Source: AC-32 sp035473395 (GTDB lineage Bacteria > Actinomycetota > Thermoleophilia > Gaiellales > Gaiellaceae). From it: DNA of 8,838 bases. Location: contig DATIOF010000142.1 of the NCBI GenBank assembly GCA_035473395.1, positions 1 to 8,838 on the forward strand, read 5' to 3'. The position numbers were made by a program, and so were the translations under genes. Positions within the stretch are counted from its first letter, which is position 1, and every line of letters begins with the position of its first letter. Of the stretch, positions 1 to 5,753 are shown one piece after another. The notes under the pieces were generated by a model. It was not told where the DNA came from. It saw only the letters and a program-made list of their open reading frames with translations, and did no database searches.

Positions 1-516
1 GGGTCCGCTGTAGGTAATCGAACTGCAGGACGCGATCCCCGAGGTGGCGTCGCTGCCGCTCCAGCCGATCCCGAGCGAGGCGTTGAACCAGCCACTGTGA
101 TCGGGCGAGCGGGCGGCGCTCGCGCTCACGCTCGTCGGAGCGGTGGCGTCGACCTTCAACGTCTTCGTGGTCACCGACGTCGTCCCACCGTCGCTCGACG
201 CGGTGCACGTCAGCGTTGTGCCCGTATTCGGGTCGTTGACGCGAACCGCCGGCTCGCACCCGGTCGTCGAGGTGATCGGCGAGTCCGGGTCGCTCACCGA
301 CCAGTGGACGACGATGAACGCGCCGCTCGAGCTGCCCCGGTACCAGCCGTTGCTGCCCACGATCCCGTCGACCGTGTACGAGACGAGGGGCGGGGTGTCG
401 TCCTGCAGGATGTGGCGCGCTTCGGCGGGCGCCGGAGAAAGGACGACCGCCGCAAGCCCGAGCGCGGTGTACCAACGTGCGCGCTGCACCAGCGATCCCG
501 GCGGCGAAGAGACCAC
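1..516 (-). CDS. Secreted protein with tandem Ig-like repeats (N-terminal part, cut by window edge)
   Basis: The first 172 codons of a minus-strand gene that runs off the left edge. It begins at a GTG (514-516) preceded by the ribosome binding site AAAGGGGAG about 7 nt upstream, which decides the start. The N-terminus has a basic stretch (Q-R-A-R-W, residues 11-15), a hydrophobic core (about 16-28) and an A-E-A signal peptidase site near residues 31-33, so the protein should be exported. Two similar repeat units follow. The first (about 40-125) contains G-W-Y, H-W-S-V-S-D and T-T-G-C-E motifs and ends in L-K-V-D-A-T-A-P. The second, from about residue 127, contains G-W-F, G-W-S-G-S-D-A-T-S-G-I and a Cys, and is cut off at Y-S-G-P. 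Such Ser/Thr/Gly-rich beta-sandwich repeats, with a Cys per half, are typical of actinobacterial wall-associated or secreted proteins that bind glycans or partners; the ligand cannot be read here. The export and repeat calls are solid, the function unknown. Confidence 0.8.
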   Translation of the reverse strand, partial: MVSSPPGSLVQRARWYTALGLAAVVLSPAPAEARHILQDDTPPLVSYTVDGIVGSNGWYRGSSSGAFIVVHWSVSDPDSPITSTTGCEPAVRVNDPNTGTTLTCTASSDGGTTSVTTKTLKVDATAPTSVSASAARSPDHSGWFNASLGIGWSGSDATSGIASCSSITYSGP

Positions 517-547
517 GGCGACGCTCCCCTTTGAACTCTCGCTTTCG

Positions 548-576
548 AGGGTACTCCGATGCCTTGCATGCTGCAA
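548..576 (-). promoter_or_regulatory. Predicted sigma-70 promoter of the secreted repeat protein
   Basis: Reading the minus strand, TTGCAG (576-571) is followed by a 17-bp spacer and TACCCT (553-548), which fits a TTGACA-like -35 and the actinobacterial TANNNT -10. Transcription would begin near 541, giving a leader of about 25 nt that contains the AAAGGGGAG ribosome binding site in front of the GTG at 516. The spacing is the standard one for a housekeeping sigma factor; this is a sequence prediction only. Confidence 0.55.
564..576. repeat. Inverted repeat TTGCA-tgc-TGCAA, possible operator
   Basis: A perfect inverted repeat with 5-bp arms and a 3-bp centre, in a stretch clearly less GC-rich than the flanking genes. 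Its left-hand half as read on the minus strand coincides with the predicted -35 hexamer of the secreted repeat protein gene, so a protein bound here would block that promoter. It also lies about 90 bp upstream of the ATPase start and could affect both divergent genes. Short palindromes occur by chance, so the operator role is only suggested by position. Confidence 0.3.
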
Positions 577-604
577 TGGCCACAAGACCAGTATGCGTTG
601 GGCC

Positions 605-643
605 TACTGTTTGGTATCTTGCAGGACTACTGGCAGGTATCCT
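605..643 (+). promoter_or_regulatory. Upstream region of the ATPase gene: direct repeats and candidate -10 boxes
   Basis: This AT-richer stretch contains two copies of GGTATC (613-618 and 636-641) and two copies of GCAGG (621-625 and 633-637). It also contains three hexamers matching TANNNT (TACTGT at 605, TATCTT at 615, TATCCT at 638). None has a good -35 at 16-18 bp, so the real start point is undecided. TATCCT would put the transcript start just before the in-frame GTG codons at 654 and 666, with little or no leader, which agrees with the lack of a clear ribosome binding site. Confidence 0.25.
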
Positions 644-665
644 CCCAGACGAAGTGATCACCGAT

Positions 666-1769
666 GTGAACCCGTTCGTCTACTCGCGGCCGATCGAGCC
701 TGACCAGATCGTGGACCGCGACGAGGAGACCCTGGCGCTGCTCAAGAACGCCGTCGGCGGCCATTACGTGCGCCTCTACGCGCCGCGCAAGTACGGCAAG
801 ACGAGCCTCCTGCGGCGCGCGCTCGTGGACGGCGAGCGGCAGGAAGGGCTCGTGCCGGTGCTGGTCGACCTCTACGGCGTGGTCTCGCTCGCCGACGTGG
901 CCGTTCGCTTCGAGCGGGCGTACGCGAAGGAGCTGCGCGGCGCGATCCGCGGCCGCGTCGAGGAGTTCCTGCAGAAGACCGGCCTCGGCCTCTCCCTCGG
1001 CGCGTTCGGGATCAGCGCGCGCCTGCAGCTGGAGCCGAAGACCGACCCGCTGCCGGCCCTGCACGCGCTGCTCGACCTGCCCCTGCGGCTCGAAGAGTCG
1101 GGCGGCTTCCGCGCCTACATCGCGCTCGACGAGTTCCAGGACGTGCGCAAGGTGCCGTCGCTGGACGGGCTCCTGCGCAGCCACATCCAGTTCCAGGGCG
1201 AGGTCGCCTCCTACGTGTTCGCCGGCTCCGAACCGGGGCTGATGAAGCAGCTCTTCGAGCACAAGGAGGCGCCGCTCTACGGCTCGGCCGTGCCGCTGCG
1301 GCTGGGACGGTTGCGTGACGACGATCTCGCCGGTTACGTGACCGAGCGCTTCCGCGAAAGCAAGCGCTCGGTCGGCGAGGCGCTCAATCCGCTGCTCGTC
1401 TCGGCGAAGGGCCACCCGCAGCGGGCGATGCTGCTGGCGCACCGACTCTGGGAGGAGATCGAGCCGAAGGGCACGGCGGACCTCGAGGACTGGGTGCGGG
1501 CGCACACCGCGGCGCTCGACGAGCTGCAGCCGGAGTTCGAGGCACAGTGGCGTGGCCTCGACACCTCGGAGCAGAAGACCCTGCGCGCGATCATCGCCGG
1601 CGAGGGCTCGCCCTACCGCGCCGCCGTGCTCGAGCGGCTGGCGCTGACCAAGCCGAGCGCCCAGAAGGCGCTCCACCGCCTGAGCGCGCGGGCGGAGATC
1701 GAGGCCGACGGCCGCAAGCAGGCGATCGTCGACCCGCTCTTCGCGGAGTGGATCGCGGCGTTGGCCTAG
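666..1769 (+). CDS. AAA ATPase of the ATPase_2 type with C-terminal winged helix
   Basis: A 367-residue soluble P-loop ATPase. The N-terminus N-P-F-V-Y-S-R-P (residues 2-9) followed by R-D-E-E is the usual opening of this prokaryotic family and favours the GTG at 666; an in-frame GTG at 654 would add four residues. The Walker A is A-P-R-K-Y-G-K-T-S (39-47), with Ala where the first Gly is normal. The Walker B is Y-I-A-L-D-E (151-156) with acidic D155 and E156, and F-A-G-S-E (185-189) is a sensor-like strand. G-H-P-Q-R-A-M-L (249-256) fits the family's C-terminal sensor helix. Residues about 298-367 form a winged-helix-like tail. Members are thought to use ATP to remodel a partner or act with DNA; the partner is unknown and no neighbour suggests one. 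The stop codon interlocks with that of the convergent phosphotransferase. Family call strong, cellular role unknown. Confidence 0.85.
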   Translation: MNPFVYSRPIEPDQIVDRDEETLALLKNAVGGHYVRLYAPRKYGKTSLLRRALVDGERQEGLVPVLVDLYGVVSLADVAVRFERAYAKELRGAIRGRVEEFLQKTGLGLSLGAFGISARLQLEPKTDPLPALHALLDLPLRLEESGGFRAYIALDEFQDVRKVPSLDGLLRSHIQFQGEVASYVFAGSEPGLMKQLFEHKEAPLYGSAVPLRLGRLRDDDLAGYVTERFRESKRSVGEALNPLLVSAKGHPQRAMLLAHRLWEEIEPKGTADLEDWVRAHTAALDELQPEFEAQWRGLDTSEQKTLRAIIAGEGSPYRAAVLERLALTKPSAQKALHRLSARAEIEADGRKQAIVDPLFAEWIAALA

Positions 1770-2653
1770 GCGAGCGTTCGCTCGAGCCCGTCGAGCCCAG
1801 CGCGCAGGATCTCCGGCTGCCCTTCCGAGTGCCCGTAGTGAGCGAGCACCGCGCAGAGCTGGATCGAGAGCACCCGCGCACGCTGCAGCTGCGTCTCGGT
1901 GACCGGGCCGTACGCGTCGAGGAAGGCCTCGCGGCTCTCGCGCGGGACGAAGCTCCAGTAGAGCGGCAGGTCGATCGCGGGGTCGGCGCGGCAGACGTCG
2001 CCCCAGTCGATCACGCCGCTCGCGGCGCGGCCGTGCACGAGCAGGTGCCGGAAGTGGAGGTCGCCGTGCGCGACGGCGGCAGGCTCGGGCGGCGGCAGGC
2101 GCTCGGCCTCTGCCAGGAAGCCCGAGAGCTCCGGCGGCGCGCTCCAGAGGCCGAGCCGGTCGAGCTTGTGGAGCTCCTCGCGTGCCAGGCCGACGCGCTT
2201 CGGCATGTCGGCGCGCCCGTTCGGGTCGAGCGGCAGTGGCTCGTCGAGCTCGAGCGCGTGCAGCGAGCGCAGGAAGCGGGCCAGCGCGAGCGCGACTGAC
2301 AGCCGCGACTCATCGTCGAGCTCGGCCACGCCGGCCTCGACGCCGGGAATCAGCTCAGCGCCGAAGAACGGCCACGGGTAGCCGTCCGTCGGCTCGCCGA
2401 CGAATGCCGGGCGCGGGACCGCGAGCGGCAGGAGCGGCGCCAGCTTCGGCAGCAGCGCGAGCTCCCGTTCGAACCCCGGAATCGCCACCGCGCGGCGTGG
2501 GAAGCGGAAGGCGTACCGCTCGTCGACGACCCAGACGCTGTTGTCCCAGCCCTCGGCCAGCTTCCGCAGACCGGCGTCCTCGAGTCCGAGCTGCGCCAGC
2601 AGCCCTCGCACGAGCCGTTCGTCGACCTCGACCTCGGCGGCCCAGACAGGCAT
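1766..2653 (-). CDS. APH-family phosphotransferase (aminoglycoside/macrolide kinase-like fold)
   Basis: A 295-residue cytoplasmic small-molecule kinase of the protein-kinase-like APH superfamily. The N-lobe shows G-W-D-N-S-V-W (35-41) as nucleotide loop and A-F-R-F-P-R-R (48-54), with Arg where many relatives have the ATP-binding Lys. The catalytic loop is H-G-D-L-H-F-R-H-L-L-V (196-206), with D198 as likely base and His203 in the place of the usual metal-binding Asn. I-D-W-G-D (215-219) gives the metal-binding Asp216. Both the Arg and the His occur in an actinobacterial subgroup as I recall it, so they need not mean inactivity. The substrate could be an antibiotic, a sugar or another alcohol, and no resistance role can be claimed. 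An in-frame ATG at 2707 would add 18 residues but would lie inside the epimerase gene. The ATG at 2653 leaves a 25-bp gap to the divergent gene and is preferred, although it has no spaced ribosome binding site. Confidence 0.82.
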   Translation of the reverse strand: MPVWAAEVEVDERLVRGLLAQLGLEDAGLRKLAEGWDNSVWVVDERYAFRFPRRAVAIPGFERELALLPKLAPLLPLAVPRPAFVGEPTDGYPWPFFGAELIPGVEAGVAELDDESRLSVALALARFLRSLHALELDEPLPLDPNGRADMPKRVGLAREELHKLDRLGLWSAPPELSGFLAEAERLPPPEPAAVAHGDLHFRHLLVHGRAASGVIDWGDVCRADPAIDLPLYWSFVPRESREAFLDAYGPVTETQLQRARVLSIQLCAVLAHYGHSEGQPEILRAGLDGLERTLA

Positions 2654-2678
2654 CCCACCGGGAGGTATAAACGCCGGT
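2654..2678. promoter_or_regulatory. 25-bp divergent start region with a central TATA-like box
   Basis: This gap separates the ATG of the phosphotransferase (first base 2653, minus) from the ATG of the RmlC-like gene (first base 2679, plus). It contains GGTATAAAC. On the plus strand TATAAA (2666-2671) ends 7 nt before the ATG, the distance expected if transcription begins at the A of the start codon. On the minus strand TATACC (2669-2664) ends 10 nt before the other ATG. GGGAGG (2660-2665) could instead serve as a ribosome binding site for the plus gene, although 13 nt is rather far, and that would need a promoter further upstream inside the phosphotransferase gene. The plus-strand reading is better supported than the minus. 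Confidence 0.4.
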
Positions 2679-3212
2679 ATGGCCGTCGCGATCCTCCCTG
2701 CGGGCACGGTCTACCGGCAACTCCAGGCGCACGCCGACCGGCGTGGCGTCTTCACCGAGCTCTACCGCCGCGAGTGGGGCACGGGCGCCGACCCGATCCA
2801 GTGGAACGCGGTCTGGTCGGAGGCGGGCGTCCTCCGGGGCGTGCACGTCCACATCCGGCACCACGACTACCTGACCGTTCCGGTCGGTCGGGCGTCCGTC
2901 GGCCTCAGGGACCTGCGGCACGGCTCGCCGACGGAGGGACTGGCGGTGCTCGTCGAACTCGGCCGGGAGCGGCCGGGCGCGCTCGTGATCCCTCGCGGCG
3001 TGGCACACGGCTTCTACTTCCACGAGCCCTCGCTGCACGTGTACGCGGTCAGCGAGTACTGGGACCCGGAGGACGAGCTCGCCTGCAACTGGGCCGATCC
3101 CGAGCTCGGGATCGAGTGGCCCGCTGCTACGGCCCTCGTCTCCGATCGCGATCGCGACGCTCCGCCGTTGCAGGCGCTGCTGGCCCAGCTAGAGCCCTGG
3201 CAACCGCTCTGA
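2679..3212 (+). CDS. RmlC-like dTDP-sugar 3,5-epimerase family protein (atypical)
   Basis: A 177-residue cupin of the dTDP-4-dehydrorhamnose 3,5-epimerase family; true members epimerise C3 and C5 of dTDP-4-keto-6-deoxyglucose on the way to dTDP-rhamnose. Family marks in order are D-R-R-G-V-F (20-25), V-L-R-G-V-H (51-56, carrying the catalytic-type His56), S-P-T-E-G (83-87), I-P-R-G-V-A-H-G-F (104-112) and W-A-D-P-E-L-G-I-E-W-P (138-148). The length matches the family. Departures: the segment after His56 reads H-I-R-H-H-D-Y, lacking the usual Q-x-K-L-V with its active-site Lys, and the D-x-A-V-D strand is S-V-G-L-R-D. No rmlA, rmlB or rmlD lies in the window. It may therefore be an epimerase for another NDP-ketosugar or a cupin with a changed reaction. 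The last 86 bp overlap the convergent glycosyltransferase gene. Confidence 0.75.
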   Translation: MAVAILPAGTVYRQLQAHADRRGVFTELYRREWGTGADPIQWNAVWSEAGVLRGVHVHIRHHDYLTVPVGRASVGLRDLRHGSPTEGLAVLVELGRERPGALVIPRGVAHGFYFHEPSLHVYAVSEYWDPEDELACNWADPELGIEWPAATALVSDRDRDAPPLQALLAQLEPWQPL

Positions 3213-4125
3213 GCCCCGGGACGCACAACAGCCGGCCGCGCAGCCTCCACGTGACGGAGTCGCTGATCGCCTGCAGCTCAACGTGAGCCTTCTCGGCCTC
3301 TGCGAGCGCCCCTTTTAGGACTTCCACGTGCGCGTGCAACTCGTCGACCTCGTGCTCCCGGTTGGTCAGCGCCTCATCGAGCGCGGCGCGGTCGGGAAGG
3401 ACGTTGTCGAGCAGCTGCTGCCGGACGGTGACGGCGAGCTCGGGCTGGTTCCAGCGGTCGATCTCGGCGATCCGCTGCTCGATGCTCCAGCCTGCTCGCA
3501 GGTCGCTGGGGAAGTGGAGCACCGTCGGCCGCGTGCCGCTCGCGGCTCGCGTTCCCGGCAGCGATAGCAGGCGCTGCCAGAGATACAGGTCGGTGTAGAT
3601 CCCTTGCGGGGTCGGCCGCCACCCTTCGGGCAGCCGCCGGTAGAGCTCCATGGTGTGACCCGTGATCGAGAGGTGAATCCGGCTTTCTCCTCCAAGGAGC
3701 ACCTGTCGATGGAAGTCGCGGGCGAGGTCGAGCCGTACCACGTGCAGGCGGTCCGCGTCGATCGCGAACGAGAGGCTGTGCGCGAGGTCGGCGTCTGCGA
3801 GCAGCCGTTGCAGCTCCTCGACGTGGTCCGGCAACCAGACGTCGTCGTCCGAGAGGTAGCAGACGATCTCGCCCCGGGCCTCCTGGAGCGCGGCATGCCG
3901 GTGAGCCTCGCCGTGGCGCTCGCCCTTCGGGTTGTCGAAGAAGCGGACGCGCTCGTCGGCGGCGGCCAGCTCGGCCATCAGCTCGCGCGTCTCGTCGGGC
4001 GCGCCGTCGCCGACCACGAACACCTCGAGCTCCGAGACCGTCTGGGCCAGCGCGCTCGGGACCGAGCGGAGCAGCGTCCGCCCGTGGTCGTGGGTGGGGA
4101 TCAGGACGGTGGCCGCGATGCTCAT
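3127..4125 (-). CDS. Family 2 glycosyltransferase with C-terminal coiled coil
   Basis: A 332-residue GT-A fold glycosyltransferase that would transfer a sugar from an NDP-sugar to a surface glycan or lipid acceptor at the cytoplasmic face. It opens with V-L-I-P-T-H-D-H (7-14), the standard first GT2 strand. F-V-V-G-D-G-A-P-D (36-44) gives the nucleotide-binding Asp40. Y-L-S-D-D-D-V-W-L-P-D-H (90-101) is the metal-binding DxD motif. About 245-290 is a heptad-like charged helix (E-H-E-V-D-E-L-H and on), followed by S-V-T-W-R-L-R-G-R-L (290-299). A coiled coil followed by a W-R-L element is common after the catalytic domain of O-antigen-type transferases. No transmembrane helix is seen. The start ATG overlaps the stop of the upstream oxidoreductase as ATGA, so the two are translationally coupled. 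The donor and acceptor sugars cannot be read. The Arg-rich tail is antisense to the end of the epimerase gene. Confidence 0.88.
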   Translation of the reverse strand: MSIAATVLIPTHDHGRTLLRSVPSALAQTVSELEVFVVGDGAPDETRELMAELAAADERVRFFDNPKGERHGEAHRHAALQEARGEIVCYLSDDDVWLPDHVEELQRLLADADLAHSLSFAIDADRLHVVRLDLARDFHRQVLLGGESRIHLSITGHTMELYRRLPEGWRPTPQGIYTDLYLWQRLLSLPGTRAASGTRPTVLHFPSDLRAGWSIEQRIAEIDRWNQPELAVTVRQQLLDNVLPDRAALDEALTNREHEVDELHAHVEVLKGALAEAEKAHVELQAISDSVTWRLRGRLLCVPGLRAVARALAGPAAPATAERRDRDRRRGP

Positions 4126-5021
4126 GCAGGTGCTCCGGCCAGCGCGCGCAGCTCCGCGATCCGCCGCACGACGAGCGCGCCCTCGGCAGCGCTGGAGCGA
4201 GGCGGCGGGCCGCCCTGCAGGTGCTCGACGAAGGCTCGCAGCTCCCGCCGCAGCGGCAGTTCGGTGGCGATCTCCCGCCGCTCGGGCTCGTCGGCGTCGT
4301 CACGGTGGAGGAGCACGTGCTCGCTGTAGCCGTTCGCCAGCAGCGCGACGCCGTCCTCGCAGACGAGCTGCACCTCGCGCCGGCGTTCCGGCGAGCGAAC
4401 CGAGACCTCCAGCCGGTGCCACGGGCGCTCGCCCAGCAGGCCGACGAGGCCCTGAACCTCGTCGCCGCTGAGGTCGGCAACCGCCGCCCGCGCGCGCGGC
4501 AGCTCACCAAGGATTTCCAGCGCGATCGAGAGGTCGTGGGGCGCGAGCACCCAGGCCGCGTCCACGTCGTCGTGCGGGTTGCCCCACCCGACCCTCGTCG
4601 TCAGCAGCCCGCGGACCGCGCCGAGCGAGCCGTCATGCGCGAGGTCGCGGAGCAGCTCCACGCCAGGGTGGTAGCGCCACTTGTCCATCACGAACAGCCG
4701 CTCGCCGGCCGTAGCCGCGAGCTGGTCGGCGGCGATGAGGTCGTTCGTGAGCGGCTTCTCGACGAAGACCGGCACGCCGCGCTCGAGCGCCTCGTCGATC
4801 ACGGCGGCGTGCGTGGTGGTCGGCGTCGCGATCACGATGCCGTCCACGTCCGGCAGCTTCGACACGCTGGCGACGGTCGTGTCCGCGTCCTCGGCCCGCG
4901 CCCGGCTCTCCGGCGAGCGCGCGACCGCGCTCACGCTGCACCCGAGCGAGAGCAGGTCGCGCAGGATGTTGCGGCCCCAGCTGCCGCAGCCGACCAGGCC
5001 GACCCTCGCGCTCCCGCTCAC
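4122..5021 (-). CDS. Gfo/Idh/MocA-family NAD(P)-dependent oxidoreductase
   Basis: A 299-residue soluble dehydrogenase. The N-terminal Rossmann domain carries V-G-L-V-G-C-G-S-W-G-R-N (7-18), the GxGxxG dinucleotide site. I-A-T-P-T-T-T-H (64-71) and V-F-V-E-K-P-L (85-91) follow, with Lys89 the family's substrate-contacting lysine, and then the C-terminal sheet domain with P-H-D-L-S-I-A-L (161-168) as the likely active-site His/Asp. Enzymes of this kind oxidise or reduce a ring hydroxyl of sugars, including nucleotide-linked ones (for example WlbA-type 3-dehydrogenases) or inositols. It is a little shorter than the usual 330-350 residues. The GTG start at 5019-5021 sits 6 nt after a TAGGTT box and has no ribosome binding site, so a leaderless message is likely. 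It is the first gene of a two-gene operon with the glycosyltransferase, which suggests it prepares or modifies the sugar that enzyme handles; the exact substrate is unknown. Confidence 0.87.
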   Translation of the reverse strand: MSGSARVGLVGCGSWGRNILRDLLSLGCSVSAVARSPESRARAEDADTTVASVSKLPDVDGIVIATPTTTHAAVIDEALERGVPVFVEKPLTNDLIAADQLAATAGERLFVMDKWRYHPGVELLRDLAHDGSLGAVRGLLTTRVGWGNPHDDVDAAWVLAPHDLSIALEILGELPRARAAVADLSGDEVQGLVGLLGERPWHRLEVSVRSPERRREVQLVCEDGVALLANGYSEHVLLHRDDADEPERREIATELPLRRELRAFVEHLQGGPPPRSSAAEGALVVRRIAELRALAGAPA

Positions 5022-5045
5022 CGGAAGAACCTAACCTTCCCTGGG
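5022..5045. promoter_or_regulatory. 24-bp two-way promoter with overlapping -10 boxes and leaderless starts
   Basis: The whole gap between two divergent start codons. On the plus strand TAACCT (5032-5037) ends 8 nt before the ATG at 5046. On the minus strand TAGGTT (5033-5028) ends 6 nt before the GTG whose first base is 5021. Both match the actinobacterial TANNNT -10, and both put the transcript start at or within about two bases of the start codon. The two boxes share six bases, so RNA polymerase can bind in only one direction at a time. A GGAAGG lies 13 nt or more from the minus GTG, too far for a good ribosome binding site. Confidence 0.55.
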
Positions 5046-5753
5046 ATGCGGCCGCTGATCGGGATCACGACCTACTTGACGCGCGCGACGTTCGGCTCGT
5101 GGGAAGAGGAGTCGGCGCTCGTGCCAGCCGACTACGTGCGGGCAGTCGAGCGCGCCGGCGGCCGGGCGCTGCTCGTGCCGCCCTCCGACGATGGGGTCGA
5201 AGAGACGCTCGACGCGCTCGACGGGATCGTCTTCTCGGGCGGCTCCGACCTCGACCCGGCGACCTACGGCCAGGAGCGCCACGAGGCAACCGGCGGGATC
5301 GTCGAGGAGCGCGACCGCGCGGAGCTGGCGCTGCTGCAGGCCGCGTTGGCGCGAGACATGCCGGTGCTCGCGGTCTGCCGGGGCTCTCAGGTGCTCAACG
5401 TCGCCCTCGGCGGCGACCTCGTGCAGCACCTCCCAGACGTCGTCGGCGACCAGAAGCACAAGGAGCTCCCGGGCGAGTTCGCCGAGCACGGCGTGGCGGT
5501 CGATCCGGAGACGAAGCTCGGCGGCCTGCTGGGCGAGCACGCGCCGGTAAAGTCGCATCACCATCAGGGCTTCGGCCGGCTCGGCGAGGGCCTGCGCGAG
5601 TCAGCCCGCGCCGACGACGGCACGATCGAGGCGCTCGAAGATCCGTCGCGACGCTTCACGCTCGGCGTGCTCTGGCATCCGGAGGCCGGGGAGGACCTGC
5701 GGCTGTTCGAGGCACTCGTTCGCGAGGCGCGGGACTACCGCGCCGCCCGTTGA
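5046..5753 (+). CDS. PuuD-like class I glutamine amidotransferase / gamma-glutamyl hydrolase (peptidase C26)
   Basis: A 235-residue cytoplasmic hydrolase of the C26 family, whose best-known member PuuD splits gamma-glutamyl-GABA in putrescine breakdown. It opens with P-L-I-G-I-T-T-Y (3-10). It then shows D-G-I-V-F-S-G-G-S-D-L-D-P (59-71), the nucleophile elbow A-V-C-R-G-S-Q (109-115) with Cys111, K-S-H-H-H-Q-G-F (169-176), and V-L-W-H-P-E (208-213) giving His211 and Glu213 of the triad. All catalytic parts are present and the length is normal. The ATG at 5046 is chosen because homologous sequence starts there and a -10 box lies 8 nt upstream. No other putrescine gene is present; instead the stop overlaps the start of a sulfotransferase, so the physiological substrate may be another gamma-glutamyl amide. 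Family call strong, substrate open. Confidence 0.88.
   Translation: MRPLIGITTYLTRATFGSWEEESALVPADYVRAVERAGGRALLVPPSDDGVEETLDALDGIVFSGGSDLDPATYGQERHEATGGIVEERDRAELALLQAALARDMPVLAVCRGSQVLNVALGGDLVQHLPDVVGDQKHKELPGEFAEHGVAVDPETKLGGLLGEHAPVKSHHHQGFGRLGEGLRESARADDGTIEALEDPSRRFTLGVLWHPEAGEDLRLFEALVREARDYRAAR

Noticed and set aside
627..1676. Long open frame on the minus strand opposite the ATPase
   Set aside because: It is rich in Arg, Leu, Glu and Gln with no motif, and it mirrors the codon pattern of the ATPase gene, which has clear Walker motifs. Long antisense frames are expected at this GC content.
1547..2299. 250-codon plus-strand frame across the ATPase/phosphotransferase junction
   Set aside because: Composition is Arg/Glu/Ala-rich and low in complexity, and it is antisense to the conserved kinase motifs of the phosphotransferase. 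It is a shadow frame.
1766..2653. Calling the APH-family gene an antibiotic resistance determinant
   Set aside because: The fold is shared by kinases for many alcohols. There is no mobile element nearby, codon use is like the neighbours, and no substrate-specific motif can be read.
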